A stretch of 64,000 nt of DNA from Flavobacterium eburneipallidum (lineage in GTDB: Bacteria > Bacteroidota > Bacteroidia > Flavobacteriales > Flavobacteriaceae), in assembly GCF_027111355.2 (NCBI RefSeq), contig NZ_CP114291.2, positions 1,984,001 through 2,048,000 of the forward strand. Direction: 5' to 3'. The position numbers were made by a program, and so were the translations under genes. The notes under the pieces were generated by a model. That model was not told the origin of the DNA. It was given only the letters and a program-made list of their open reading frames with translations, and did not search any database. Of this stretch, positions 8,319-17,127 are shown one piece after another. How positions within the stretch are numbered: position 1 is the stretch's first letter; each line of letters starts with the position of its first letter.

Positions 8319-10079
8319 ATGAAAGAATTACGTTATCTCAATAAATATTTCGTCCAATATAAATTCAGCTTTTTGCTGGGCATCATTATTACCATCGTTG
8401 CACAAATATTTTCGTTGTTTACTCCAAAATTAATCAGTAAATCGTTTGCAGCTATTGAGGATTTTTCGAAAAATACAACACTTTCTAAATCTTTTATTCA
8501 ACAGGAATTAATTACTGATATTCTCTTAATCATTGGTACCACAATCATTGCAGGTTTTTTAACTTTCTTGATGCGACAAACGCTTATAGTAATGTCGCGC
8601 CACATCGAATTTGATTTGAAAAATGAAGTGTTCAGACAGTATGAAAATCTTTCGCAGAATTTCTACAAACAAAATCGTACAGGTGATTTGATGAACCGCA
8701 TTAGCGAGGATGTTTCCAAAGTTAGAATGTATGTTGGTCCAGCGGTAATGTACACTATCAATACCGTTATTCGTTTTGCTATTGTAATTATGTATATGTA
8801 TAATGTGTCGCCACGATTGACTTTATATACTTTACTTCCGTTACCGATTTTATCCTATGCCATCTTCAAAATCAGTTCCGAAATCAATATTAGAAGTACG
8901 GTCTTTCAGCAATATTTATCGAAAGTTTCTAGTTTTACACAAGAAATATTTTCAGGAATCCGAGTGATAAAAGCCTATTCACTGGAAGAGCAACATCAAA
9001 ATAATTTGGTAGCCTTGGCTGACGAAAGCAAAAGCAAGAGTTTGAGTTTGGCTAGAATTCAAGCTTTATTTGGCCCTTTGATGATGGCTCTTATCGGAAT
9101 TAGCAACTTGGTTGTGATTTATTTTGGTGGATTAATGTACATCGAAGGTACTATCAAAAGCATTGGAACTATTGCCGAATTTATTTTGTATGTCAATATG
9201 TTGACTTGGCCAGTGGCTTCATTGGGTTGGGTTTCGTCGATGGTTCAGGAGGCAGAAGCGTCTCAAAAACGCATCAACGAGTTTATGAAAATTGAACCCG
9301 AAATTCAAAACAACAATCCCGAAAGATCAATTATTGAAGGTACTATTACTTTCGAAAACGTGAGTTATACGTATGAAGATACAAATATCAAGGCTTTGGA
9401 AAATGTGAGTTTCACAGTTCACAAGGGCGAAACGATAGCTATTCTCGGAAAAACAGGTTCAGGAAAATCAACTGTTATTTCATTAGTTTCCCGTTTGTAT
9501 GATGCTACAGAAGGACACATTACTATTGATGGAAAAGAAATTAGTGCCGTTAATTTATATGATTTGCGAAATAGTATTGGAATTGTACCTCAAGATGCTT
9601 TTTTGTTTTCGGATACTATTAAAAATAATATCAAATTTGGAAAAGAAAAAGCCACGGATGAAGAGGTAGAAGCAGCGGCTAAAAGTGCTGTGGTTCACAA
9701 TAATATTATAGGTTTCAAGAAACAATATGAAACAGTTTTAGGCGAAAGAGGTATCACTCTTTCTGGAGGACAAAAGCAACGAGTTTCTATCGCCAGAGCC
9801 ATTATCAAAAATCCCAAAATTTTGCTTTTTGACGATTGTTTATCCGCTGTTGATACCGAAACGGAAGAAGCCATTTTGAACAACTTACAGGAAATTTGCA
9901 AGGACAAAACAACTATCATTGTTAGTCATAGAGTATCTTCTGCCAAGAATGCGGATCGAATAATAATACTTGACGAAGGACGAATAATCGAACAAGGTTC
10001 TCATAATCAATTAATAAGTCAAAATGGCTATTATGCTGCCTTGTATTTGAAACAACTTTCTGAAAAAGAATTACAATAA
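8319..10079 (+). CDS. ABC exporter half-transporter, MdlA-like (degenerate Walker B)
   Basis: This 586-residue protein has an N-terminal six-helix exporter domain (about 1-310) and a C-terminal ATPase domain. Walker A is GKTGSGKST (about 377), the signature is canonical LSGGQKQR (about 480), but Walker B reads LLFDDCLSAVD (about 500-511), with Asp where the catalytic Glu is normal. In heterodimeric exporters such as TM287/288 and MdlAB one subunit has this Asp and the partner has an altered signature. No partner is adjacent; the exporter at 40855-42609 has the complementary changes (LSSGQ, intact Glu). Substrate unknown, probably lipid or drug-like. Transcribed from its own -7 box. Confidence 0.88.
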   Translation: MKELRYLNKYFVQYKFSFLLGIIITIVAQIFSLFTPKLISKSFAAIEDFSKNTTLSKSFIQQELITDILLIIGTTIIAGFLTFLMRQTLIVMSRHIEFDLKNEVFRQYENLSQNFYKQNRTGDLMNRISEDVSKVRMYVGPAVMYTINTVIRFAIVIMYMYNVSPRLTLYTLLPLPILSYAIFKISSEINIRSTVFQQYLSKVSSFTQEIFSGIRVIKAYSLEEQHQNNLVALADESKSKSLSLARIQALFGPLMMALIGISNLVVIYFGGLMYIEGTIKSIGTIAEFILYVNMLTWPVASLGWVSSMVQEAEASQKRINEFMKIEPEIQNNNPERSIIEGTITFENVSYTYEDTNIKALENVSFTVHKGETIAILGKTGSGKSTVISLVSRLYDATEGHITIDGKEISAVNLYDLRNSIGIVPQDAFLFSDTIKNNIKFGKEKATDEEVEAAAKSAVVHNNIIGFKKQYETVLGERGITLSGGQKQRVSIARAIIKNPKILLFDDCLSAVDTETEEAILNNLQEICKDKTTIIVSHRVSSAKNADRIIILDEGRIIEQGSHNQLISQNGYYAALYLKQLSEKELQ

Positions 10080-10149
10080 TTGTTGTGTAATAGATATATT
10101 TTTTAGATTTTTGGTTTCTACTGAACAACCATAAATAGACAGAAAGATT

Positions 10150-10524
10150 ATGAGAGAAAATGATATGTTAGAAAAAGAAGAAATCTTTTCTAAAGTTTTG
10201 AGAGCTGGAAGAAGAACTTATTTCTTTGATGTAAGAGCTACAAAAGCTGATGATTATTACATTACCATTACCGAAAGCAAAAAATTTACCGAGGCAGATG
10301 GTTCGTTTCATTTTAAGAAACATAAAATATATTTGTATAAAGAAGATTTTGCCGCTTTTGCTGAAATTTTAGAAGAGATGACTTCTTATGTTTTAAATCA
10401 CAAAGGCGAAGAGGTAATCTCTGAAAGACATCAAAAAGATTTCAAAAAAGAGTATGCTACTGATGAAGAAGTAGCATTACCCTCAACATCAAGTTTTACA
10501 GATATTGATTTTGATGACATTTAG
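10150..10524 (+). CDS. PUR-alpha-like nucleic-acid-binding protein (DUF3276)
   Basis: The 124-residue protein matches the PUR/DUF3276 family seen in Bacteroidetes and spirochaetes: IFSKVLRAGRRTYFFDVRATK, YYITITESKKF and HKIYLYKEDFAAF form the beta-beta-beta-beta-alpha PUR repeat (about 12-95), followed by an acidic tail (100-124). PUR proteins dimerise through this repeat and bind single-stranded DNA or RNA; the Borrelia homologue binds RNA and DNA. A cytoplasmic regulatory or RNA-binding role is likely. It lies 70 bases after the ABC exporter gene and ends in its own terminator. Confidence 0.9.
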   Translation: MRENDMLEKEEIFSKVLRAGRRTYFFDVRATKADDYYITITESKKFTEADGSFHFKKHKIYLYKEDFAAFAEILEEMTSYVLNHKGEEVISERHQKDFKKEYATDEEVALPSTSSFTDIDFDDI

Positions 10525-10560
10525 TTATCAAATGAAAAACCTAACCAAAGTAGAACTTTT

Positions 10561-10597
10561 AAATCCGAAAATCGAGAGGTTTTCGGATTTTTTATTT
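10561..10597 (+). terminator. Terminator after the PUR-like gene
   Basis: An 11-bp stem (10561-10571 with 10580-10590) with an 8-base loop is followed by TTTTATTT. Confidence 0.85.
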
Positions 10598-10630
10598 GAA
10601 AGTATGGTACTTTTATAAAAAAGTAAAAAA

Positions 10631-11452
10631 ATGAAAACAACTATCGTATCTCCAAATTGGCTTTACCATCATTTAGATGATTTAGATTTAGTCATTTTAG
10701 AGGCTCAATTAGAGCACAATCAATTAAATTTAGACAATCAATTTCAGAATTTCCAAATCAAAGGCAGTCGGGTCTTTGATATAAAAAATAGTTTTAGCGA
10801 CACCGAAAATCCTTTACCTAATACCTTTCCAAATGCAGCTCAATTTACTGCTGAATGTCAAAAATTGGGTATTAATAAAAACAGTACAATTGTAGTTTAT
10901 GATACTTTTGGAATTTATTCAAGTCCAAGAGTTTGGTGGATGTTTAATGCGATGGGACATTCTACTGTTTATGTCTTAAATGGTGGGCTTCCGCAATGGA
11001 TAAAAGAAGGTTTTCCAACTGAAATTAAAAAAGAAAGTATATTTAGTAAGGGAGATTTTGAAGCTAAATTGCAACCCGAATTAATTAAAAGCAAAGAACA
11101 AATTCTAGAAAACATCAATTCAAAAGAAGCGGTTTTAATTGATGCTAGATCTCCAGAACGCTTTCACGCAACAATAGAAGAAACTAGAGTTGGCATCAGA
11201 AACGGTCACATTCCGGGTTCGATTAATGTTCCTTTTGACACTTTATTGGAAGATGGAAAATACAAATCAGAAGCTGAATTGTCTGAAATTTTCAACTTAA
11301 ATGATAAACCTTTGTATTTTACATGCGGGTCAGGAATAACGGCTTGTATTCTTTTATTGGCAACGGAACTTATTTCAGATAACCCAAAAGCAGTGTATGA
11401 TGGTTCTTGGACAGAGTGGGGGCATTCGACAAATTTGCCAATTGATAAATAA
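10631..11452 (+). CDS. Sulfurtransferase (3-mercaptopyruvate type, two rhodanese domains)
   Basis: The 273-residue protein contains two rhodanese domains: an inactive N-terminal one (about 5-130, SRVFDI..., NGGLPQWI) and a catalytic C-terminal one (about 150-270) with the active-site loop CGSGITA (Cys232). The CGSG(V/I)TA loop is typical of 3-mercaptopyruvate sulfurtransferases such as SseA rather than thiosulfate-specific rhodanese. It transfers sulfane sulfur to thiols or cyanide in the cytoplasm. It is monocistronic between two hairpins. The preferred donor is inferred from the loop only. Confidence 0.9.
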   Translation: MKTTIVSPNWLYHHLDDLDLVILEAQLEHNQLNLDNQFQNFQIKGSRVFDIKNSFSDTENPLPNTFPNAAQFTAECQKLGINKNSTIVVYDTFGIYSSPRVWWMFNAMGHSTVYVLNGGLPQWIKEGFPTEIKKESIFSKGDFEAKLQPELIKSKEQILENINSKEAVLIDARSPERFHATIEETRVGIRNGHIPGSINVPFDTLLEDGKYKSEAELSEIFNLNDKPLYFTCGSGITACILLLATELISDNPKAVYDGSWTEWGHSTNLPIDK

Positions 11453-11460
11453 TATTAGAA

Positions 11461-11508
11461 TCAAATAAAGCGTCCGAAAACCTCATTATTTTCGGATGCT
11501 TTATTTGA
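11461..11508. terminator. Long hairpin between the convergent sulfurtransferase and pepD genes
   Basis: A 20-bp stem (11461-11480 with 11489-11508, one G-U pair) lies 9 bases after the sulfurtransferase stop and 33 bases from the convergent pepD stop. No clean T tract follows on either side, so termination is likely but imperfect. Confidence 0.7.
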
Positions 11509-11540
11509 AAGATTTAAGTATTTTCACTACTTAATAAAAC

Positions 11541-13004
11541 CTATTTTAAAGGTATGTTTTGTAAAATTTCCAAAACAAATTTCCAAAATTTTTGTGACGA
11601 TTTTATTGAAGCTCTTTCATCTGGAGAATGCGCACCGTGGATGGTTGGTCCAAAAGAAATCATGTCCATATCAGGATAATTCGTTCCTAGAATTCCACAT
11701 TCTAAACCTGCGTGACAAGCTACTACTTTTGGTTTTTCATTATTTTGTTTCTCATAAATATGGACTAAAACATCCAAGATTTCAGATTGCACATTGGGTG
11801 TCCAACCGGGATAAGAACCTGATAATTCTACTTGAAAACCACACAATTCAAAGGCAGAACGCAAGGCATTTGCCAAATCAAACTTCGAACTTTCTACCGA
11901 TGAGCGTGTTAAACAACCAATAGAAATTTCACCCTCTTTGACAATTACTCTAGCAATATTATTGGATGTTTCTACCAAGTCTTCCATATCGGCAGACATT
12001 CTGTAAACGCCATTATGAGCCGCATAAATCGAACGAAGCACCCCTTCTTGGGTTCCTAAATCCATTACCATTTCTGGCGTAACTTCGCTTTTAGTGATTT
12101 CGATAACCAAATTTGGTTCGGTAGTTTTATATTCGTTTTTGATGTCTTTGATAATGGGTTGCATGTCGAAAATATATGCTTCGCTATACATGCCTGCTAC
12201 AATTACTTTGGCAACACTTTCTCTGGGAATCGCATTGCGTAAACTACCTCCATTGATTTCGGCAATTTGCAATCCAAAATTTTCGAAAGCACCAAACAAC
12301 AATCGATTCATTATTTTGTTGGCATTTCCCAAACCTTTATGAATATCCATTCCCGAATGTCCACCGTTCAACCCTTTGACAGTAATCGTGTAACCTACAG
12401 CATCTTCTGGAGTTTCCTCTTCAAAATATTCTCTTGTTGCCGTAACATCAATTCCACCTGCGCAACCAATGTCGATTTCATCATCTTCTTCGGTGTCCAT
12501 ATTCAGTAGGATTTCTCCTTTTAAGATACCGCCTTTCAGGTTCAAAGCGCCTGTCATTCCAGTTTCTTCGTCAATGGTAAACAAAGCTTCGATAGCTGGA
12601 TGCGGAATGTCTTTGCTTTCCAGAATCGCCATCATGGCAGCAACTCCCAATCCATTATCCGCACCAAGTGTAGTTCCTCTGGCACGAACCCAGTCACCAT
12701 CGACATACATATCAATTCCTTGGGTTTCGAAATCAAAAACGGTATCTGCATTTTTTTGATGCACCATATCCAAATGTCCTTGCAAGACAACTGCTTTACG
12801 ATTTTCCATTCCAACGGTGGCTGGTTTGCGGATAATCACGTTTCGAATTTCGTCTTCAAAAGTTTCTAATCCTAATGAATTTCCAAATTTTTTGATAAAC
12901 TCAATTACTTTTTCTTCTTTTTTAGAAGGACGAGGAACAGCATTCAAATCGGCAAATTTGTTCCAAAGTGCTTTGGGTTCCAGATTTCTTATTTCTTGGC
13001 TCAT
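11541..13004 (-). CDS. pepD: Aminoacyl-histidine dipeptidase PepD (M20 family)
   Basis: The 487-residue zinc dipeptidase belongs to the M20C family and cleaves Xaa-His and other dipeptides in the cytoplasm. Metal and catalytic residues are visible in LQGHLDMVHQ (about 75), TLGADNGLGVA (about 116), IDEETGMTGA (about 145, the catalytic Glu pair) and the C-terminal ACHAGLECGILG and GPTIHGAHSPDE (His ligand near 455). Length agrees with E. coli PepD (485). It converges with the sulfurtransferase gene and diverges from DUF3810; no operon partner is seen. Confidence 0.95.
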   Translation of the reverse strand: MSQEIRNLEPKALWNKFADLNAVPRPSKKEEKVIEFIKKFGNSLGLETFEDEIRNVIIRKPATVGMENRKAVVLQGHLDMVHQKNADTVFDFETQGIDMYVDGDWVRARGTTLGADNGLGVAAMMAILESKDIPHPAIEALFTIDEETGMTGALNLKGGILKGEILLNMDTEEDDEIDIGCAGGIDVTATREYFEEETPEDAVGYTITVKGLNGGHSGMDIHKGLGNANKIMNRLLFGAFENFGLQIAEINGGSLRNAIPRESVAKVIVAGMYSEAYIFDMQPIIKDIKNEYKTTEPNLVIEITKSEVTPEMVMDLGTQEGVLRSIYAAHNGVYRMSADMEDLVETSNNIARVIVKEGEISIGCLTRSSVESSKFDLANALRSAFELCGFQVELSGSYPGWTPNVQSEILDVLVHIYEKQNNEKPKVVACHAGLECGILGTNYPDMDMISFGPTIHGAHSPDERASIKSSQKFWKFVLEILQNIPLK

Positions 13005-13097
13005 TGTATTTTTGTGTTATAACTGAAAGTTCAAAGTTAGAATAATGTATTTTAAAAGTCATTTATTTTATGCTAATTTTACAGAAACTCGTATTCA

Positions 13098-14159
13098 ATG
13101 CAGCGCCAATACATTCTCCCTCTATTTTTCCTAATACAAATAGTATTTCTGAAAATAATTGCCTTTTTTCCTGAAGTAGTAGAACGATTTTACAGCAACG
13201 GGCTGTATCTTTTTATTTCTAAAATTTCAAGAATTACTCTGGGCAAAATCCCTTTTTCGGTGGGAGATGTTATTTACGGAATTCTGATTGTACTTTTAGT
13301 TCGATGGTTATGGAAAACTAGAAAAAGTTGGAAGCTGGAGTGGAAAGATAATCTTCTGAAAATGATAAGCTGTCTTTCGCTATTCTATTTTTTTTTTCAT
13401 TTTTTGTGGGCAATGAATTATTACCGTGAACCCCTTTTTGAAAAAATGAAAATCGAAAAAGATTATACAGATGCCGATTTGTTGGACTTTACTAAAAAAC
13501 TGATTGCTAAAACCAATGAAATTCAACTTCAACTTACTAAAAATGATAGCTTGAAAGTAGTTTTCCCTTATTCGCAAGAACAGGTTTTTGATATGAACTT
13601 AAATGGTTATAAAACACTTTCTAATCAATATTCTTTCTTTACATACACAAACCCAAGCATCAAAAAATCGCTTTTTAGTTTGCCGCTAACTTATATGGGA
13701 TTTAGCGGTTACCTCAATCCGTTTACCAATGAAGCACAGGTAAATGACTTAATGCCGATGTATAATTTTCCTGTAACAGCTTGTCATGAAATGGCACACC
13801 AAATGGGTTTTGCCAGCGAAAGCGAATGCAATTTTATTGGATTTTTGGCTTCGGTTAAAAATAAAGATTTATACTTTCAATATTCGGGATACAGCTTTGC
13901 TCTACGCTATTGTTTGAACAATTGGTACGTTCGTGATGAAAAAGTTTTTAAACAGTTAAAGAAAACAGTTCATCCCGGAATTTTTAAAAACTATAAAGAA
14001 AGTGAGATTTTCTGGAAACAATACGACACTTTTATAGACAAAGGTTTTCATTATTTTTATGATAATTTCCTGAAATTGAACCAGCAAAAAGACGGAATGG
14101 AAGGCTATAGCAAATTCGTTAATTTGGCTGTCAATCATTATAAAGGGAAAGAATTTTAA
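13098..14159 (+). CDS. DUF3810 membrane protein with HExxH motif
   Basis: A 353-residue protein with three hydrophobic segments in the first 110 residues (about 3-22, 50-68, 88-108) and a soluble domain that contains CHEMAHQMGFASESECNFI (about 233-251). HEMAH is the zinc-protease HExxH motif, and the later Glu in SESECN could be the third ligand, so a membrane-anchored metallopeptidase is plausible. The sequence fits the DUF3810 family, common in Bacteroidetes and of unknown function. A sigma factor gene begins 47 bases after the stop on the same strand. Confidence 0.8.
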   Translation: MQRQYILPLFFLIQIVFLKIIAFFPEVVERFYSNGLYLFISKISRITLGKIPFSVGDVIYGILIVLLVRWLWKTRKSWKLEWKDNLLKMISCLSLFYFFFHFLWAMNYYREPLFEKMKIEKDYTDADLLDFTKKLIAKTNEIQLQLTKNDSLKVVFPYSQEQVFDMNLNGYKTLSNQYSFFTYTNPSIKKSLFSLPLTYMGFSGYLNPFTNEAQVNDLMPMYNFPVTACHEMAHQMGFASESECNFIGFLASVKNKDLYFQYSGYSFALRYCLNNWYVRDEKVFKQLKKTVHPGIFKNYKESEIFWKQYDTFIDKGFHYFYDNFLKLNQQKDGMEGYSKFVNLAVNHYKGKEF

Positions 14160-14206
14160 AACACTTAATCTGTAACAAAATCTATTTTTTGTTTACTAAT
14201 ACCACC

Positions 14207-14701
14207 ATGAGCCACGATTTAGAACAATCTTTTGTGCAACAATTGAAAACCAATCAGAATATAATCCACAAGATTTGTAGATTATATACGAATGGCGAGG
14301 ATGCGCACAAGGATTTGTTTCAGGAGATTACAATTCAGTTGTGGAAGGCTTTCCCGAAGTTTCGTGGAGAAAGTAAATTCTCTACTTGGGCCTATCGGGT
14401 GGCATTGAATACTGCCATTACTTTGTACCGAAAAAGTACTCGTTCCGTGAAAACGGTCGATTATGAAAACCATTCTTATTTTATCAGCCAAGAAGATTAC
14501 AATTTCGAAGAAGAAGAGCAATTAAAACTAATGTATCAGGCAGTTTACCAATTAAATGATATTGAAAAGGCCTTAATATTCTTGTATCTGGAAGATAAAG
14601 ATTATGCCGAAATATCAGCAACTTTAGGGATTAGTGAAGTGAATGCTAGAGTAAAAATGAATAGAATTAAAGGGAAATTGAAAAAAATATTAAATCCATA
14701 G
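14207..14701 (+). CDS. RNA polymerase ECF-type sigma factor
   Basis: A 164-residue sigma factor with region 2 (ICRLYTNGEDAHKDLFQEI, FRGESKFSTWAYRVALNTA) and region 4 (LNDIEKALIFLYLEDKDYAEISATLGI, helix-turn-helix). The frame is open from a TTG at 14189, but the ATG at 14207 starts the usual MSHDLEQ sequence. The next gene, a four-helix membrane protein, starts six bases after the stop and is surely co-transcribed. Sigma factor plus membrane protein suggests a sigma/anti-sigma pair, though the second protein has no recognisable anti-sigma domain. Confidence 0.88.
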   Translation: MSHDLEQSFVQQLKTNQNIIHKICRLYTNGEDAHKDLFQEITIQLWKAFPKFRGESKFSTWAYRVALNTAITLYRKSTRSVKTVDYENHSYFISQEDYNFEEEEQLKLMYQAVYQLNDIEKALIFLYLEDKDYAEISATLGISEVNARVKMNRIKGKLKKILNP

Positions 14702-14707
14702 GATGAT

Positions 14708-15337
14708 ATGAAAGAGCTGGATTTATTAAAAAGAGATTGGCAAAAAAACGATGCCTTTAAGCAAGTTTCCGAAGTGGAAATTTACAAGATGCTACACACC
14801 AAATCGTCTTCGATTGTGAAGTGGATATTTATTATCAGCATTTTGGAGATTTTGTTATGGACACTAATTAGTGTATTTTTTAATACTGACGAATATTTAA
14901 AAAATTTGAATTTTAAAAAACTTGAGGTTTATTTTCAAGTTTTGACGGTTTTTAATTATGCTGTGATTTTGGTTTTTATTTATTTGTTTTACAAAAACTA
15001 TGTTGCCATTTCTACTACAGTCTCTATAAAACAGTTGATGAAAGATATTCTAAAAACCCGAAAAACGGTACAATATTATGTTTGGTACAATCTTGGAATG
15101 ATGTTTTTAGGACTGATTCTTGGATTTTATATGGCGTTTGCCTACAACCCAGACACTGCCGCTTTAGCTGAAAAAATGCACAATGATCCCAAAATTCTAG
15201 TCTTTACCATTGGTATTCTCATTTTGACTATGGTGGTTTTTCTTTCGCTGTTTTGGTTGTTTTACCGCCTTATTTACGGTATTTTGCTCAAACGTTTGTA
15301 TGCGAATTATAAAGAATTAAAGAAAATAGATTTGTAG
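14708..15337 (+). CDS. Four-helix membrane protein, putative sigma-factor regulator
   Basis: A 209-residue protein with a short charged N-terminus (MKELDLLKRDWQKNDAFKQV, about 1-34) and four membrane helices (about 37-58, 77-97, 133-153, 168-192). The cytosolic-looking N-terminal segment could bind the sigma factor encoded six bases upstream, so an anti-sigma role is inferred from context. From memory, homologues in Flavobacterium have been labelled beta-carotene monooxygenase in error; nothing in this sequence supports that enzyme. No known domain is recognised. Confidence 0.7.
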   Translation: MKELDLLKRDWQKNDAFKQVSEVEIYKMLHTKSSSIVKWIFIISILEILLWTLISVFFNTDEYLKNLNFKKLEVYFQVLTVFNYAVILVFIYLFYKNYVAISTTVSIKQLMKDILKTRKTVQYYVWYNLGMMFLGLILGFYMAFAYNPDTAALAEKMHNDPKILVFTIGILILTMVVFLSLFWLFYRLIYGILLKRLYANYKELKKIDL

Positions 15338-15343
15338 AAAAAA

Positions 15344-16147
15344 TTAAAACTCTCTCAATCGATTCAGTTCTTCTTGAGCTTGCAATTCTTCGGCAGGAAT
15401 TACTTTTAGGAATGATGGATGTTGTTCGATGGCGTATTCTACTTTCTCAACGATTTGTTCGATAGTATCGTTTTCATAATCAATTTCTAATGGTGATTTG
15501 ATGATGAATGACTGTAAAATCCCTTTCTTTTTCATTCGCAGTCCTTTTTTATCGAACGAACGGCGAAAACCGTCAATCACTATTGGAATTACAATGGGTT
15601 TGTATTGCTTGATAATATGCGCAGTTCCTTTTCGAACGGGTTTGAATGATTTTGTAGTTCCTTGTGGAAATGTAATAACCCAACCGTCTTTTAGAGCTAT
15701 TTTGATATTTTCGGTATCATTAGGATTTACTTCTCTTTTTTCGGTTACATCTTTGCCACACGAACGCCAAGTTCTTTCTACAGTAATCGCTCCTGCATAA
15801 GCCAAAATTCTAGGTAACAATCCCGCTTGCATGGTTTCTTTGGCAGCAACATAATAAATATTCAACTTGGGTTGCCAGATGTAGCCTATGTTTTTTATAG
15901 AATCCTGACGACCGCTCAAACTGGCATTAAAAACATGAAACATTGCCACAACATCGGCAAAATAAGTTTGGTGATTGGATATAAAAAGGACATTGGTTTG
16001 AGGTAAATTTCTAATAATTTCAGAGCCTTCTATTTGCAAACTATTAAAACCACGGTAGCGTCGGTGAGTCAAACACGCAAAAACTCGTATTAAATTCTTC
16101 TTTATAAATAGGATATGTCCAAACGGATTTCTCTTCAATAATCCCAT
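15344..16147 (-). CDS. 1-acyl-sn-glycerol-3-phosphate acyltransferase-like protein
   Basis: A 267-residue PlsC-superfamily acyltransferase, which would acylate a lysophospholipid or a related lipid at the inner membrane. Motif I reads NHQTYFAD, giving H-x5-D rather than the classic H-x4-D, and motif III reads FPQGTTKSF instead of FPEGT. These substitutions hint at a different acceptor or a lineage subfamily. The open frame extends to 16264 inside the upstream NUDIX gene, but the ATG at 16147 begins the conserved MGLLKRNPFG and is preferred. It lies 56 bases after the NUDIX hydrolase gene, on the same strand. Confidence 0.82.
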   Translation of the reverse strand: MGLLKRNPFGHILFIKKNLIRVFACLTHRRYRGFNSLQIEGSEIIRNLPQTNVLFISNHQTYFADVVAMFHVFNASLSGRQDSIKNIGYIWQPKLNIYYVAAKETMQAGLLPRILAYAGAITVERTWRSCGKDVTEKREVNPNDTENIKIALKDGWVITFPQGTTKSFKPVRKGTAHIIKQYKPIVIPIVIDGFRRSFDKKGLRMKKKGILQSFIIKSPLEIDYENDTIEQIVEKVEYAIEQHPSFLKVIPAEELQAQEELNRLREF

Positions 16148-16203
16148 GTAAAATTGTGTTTTGTATTTTTTTTTCCTGACAAATTTACAAAAACTTATAA
16201 ACT

Positions 16204-16848
16204 TCAAAGAACCTTTTTCAATACTTCTTTCAGTTCGCTCAACATCATAGCGGTGGCTCCCCAAACAATGTGCTCCTCAATTTTGAAGGCTGGAACTGCA
16301 ATATTTTCAGCATAAGAAGTAGATAAATGAGTCGTTACAATTATTTCATCGCTCAAAAAAACTGACAATGGCAACTCGATAATAGCACTTACTTCTTTAG
16401 CATCAGGAGTAAAAACAAGTTCCTCACTGGAAATACCTAAAAACGGATACACCATAAAATTACTTGGCGGAATATACAAACGAGTAAACGCTTTTTTTAT
16501 TTCGATACTAGCGGGAGCAATCCCAATTTCTTCGTGGGTTTCCCGTAAAGCAGTATTTTCAAATTGTTGATCTCGTGGTTCGTATTTTCCTCCAGGAAAA
16601 GCAATTTGAGCCGAATGAACGCCTTGATAAGAATTCCGAACAATCAATACCAAATGTGTTTTTCTATTTTTGGGATAAAACAACATCATTACGGCTGCTG
16701 TTTTTGGATTTTTTGTTGCTGTGTTTATGTTTTCTAAACTAACAATACGTTCTAAAGGAGCCATTTTAAAATGGGCTTCTTCTGCTGGAAGTTCAATTGC
16801 TATTAATTTTGGAACATATTCTAAAAAATCTTGAAAATCCATAATCAA
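16204..16848 (-). CDS. NUDIX hydrolase, coenzyme A pyrophosphatase type
   Basis: A 214-residue hydrolase with the CoA-pyrophosphatase signature: LVLIVRNSYQGVHSAQIAFPGG immediately before a NUDIX box ending in RETHEEIGI. The first segment is the UPF0035 motif that distinguishes NudL-like enzymes, which split CoA and its derivatives into 3',5'-ADP and 4'-phosphopantetheine. The catalytic Glu residues of REThEEiG are intact; the first half of the box is looser, as is normal for this subgroup. It precedes the acyltransferase gene on the same strand, so a lipid/CoA link is possible. Confidence 0.88.
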   Translation of the reverse strand: MIMDFQDFLEYVPKLIAIELPAEEAHFKMAPLERIVSLENINTATKNPKTAAVMMLFYPKNRKTHLVLIVRNSYQGVHSAQIAFPGGKYEPRDQQFENTALRETHEEIGIAPASIEIKKAFTRLYIPPSNFMVYPFLGISSEELVFTPDAKEVSAIIELPLSVFLSDEIIVTTHLSTSYAENIAVPAFKIEEHIVWGATAMMLSELKEVLKKVL

Positions 16849-16908
16849 AGTCTATTTTTGTAATCTGAAAAGGTTTTGTAAATATACCTCTTTTCTATGG
16901 CAATTTCA

Positions 16909-17103
16909 ACTTAAAACAGGGTATTCGCTTTTAAAAAAATTACCGCTAATTCGCAGATTTTAAAAATAAATCAGAACTGTTTCATTGCACTAATTTAAAA
17001 ATTAGTGTTAATTTCATCTCATTTGTGTTATGAAAATCAGCGAATCAGCGGTGTTTTATTTAGAATGTCTTTAGCTTCAAAAGGGAATGCCCTGACTTAA
17101 GAC
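16909..17103 (+). mobile_element. MITE-like element, copy 2, with imperfect 9-bp target duplication
   Basis: The element (16918-17094) starts AGGGTATTCGC and ends GAATGCCCTG and aligns end to end with the inverted copy at 3539-3719, including the internal word AAATCAGAACT and the AAAATCAGCGAAT arm. Flanking 9-bp direct repeats ACTTAAAAC (16909-16917) and ACTTAAGAC (17095-17103) differ at one base. It fills most of the 279-base gap between the NUDIX and DUF4268 genes. Confidence 0.72.
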
Positions 17104-17127
17104 TCACAACTTATAACTTATAACTAA

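Noticed and set aside
14708..15337. Beta-carotene monooxygenase label for the four-helix protein
   Set aside because: It has no iron-binding His pattern or beta-propeller; it is a small membrane protein.
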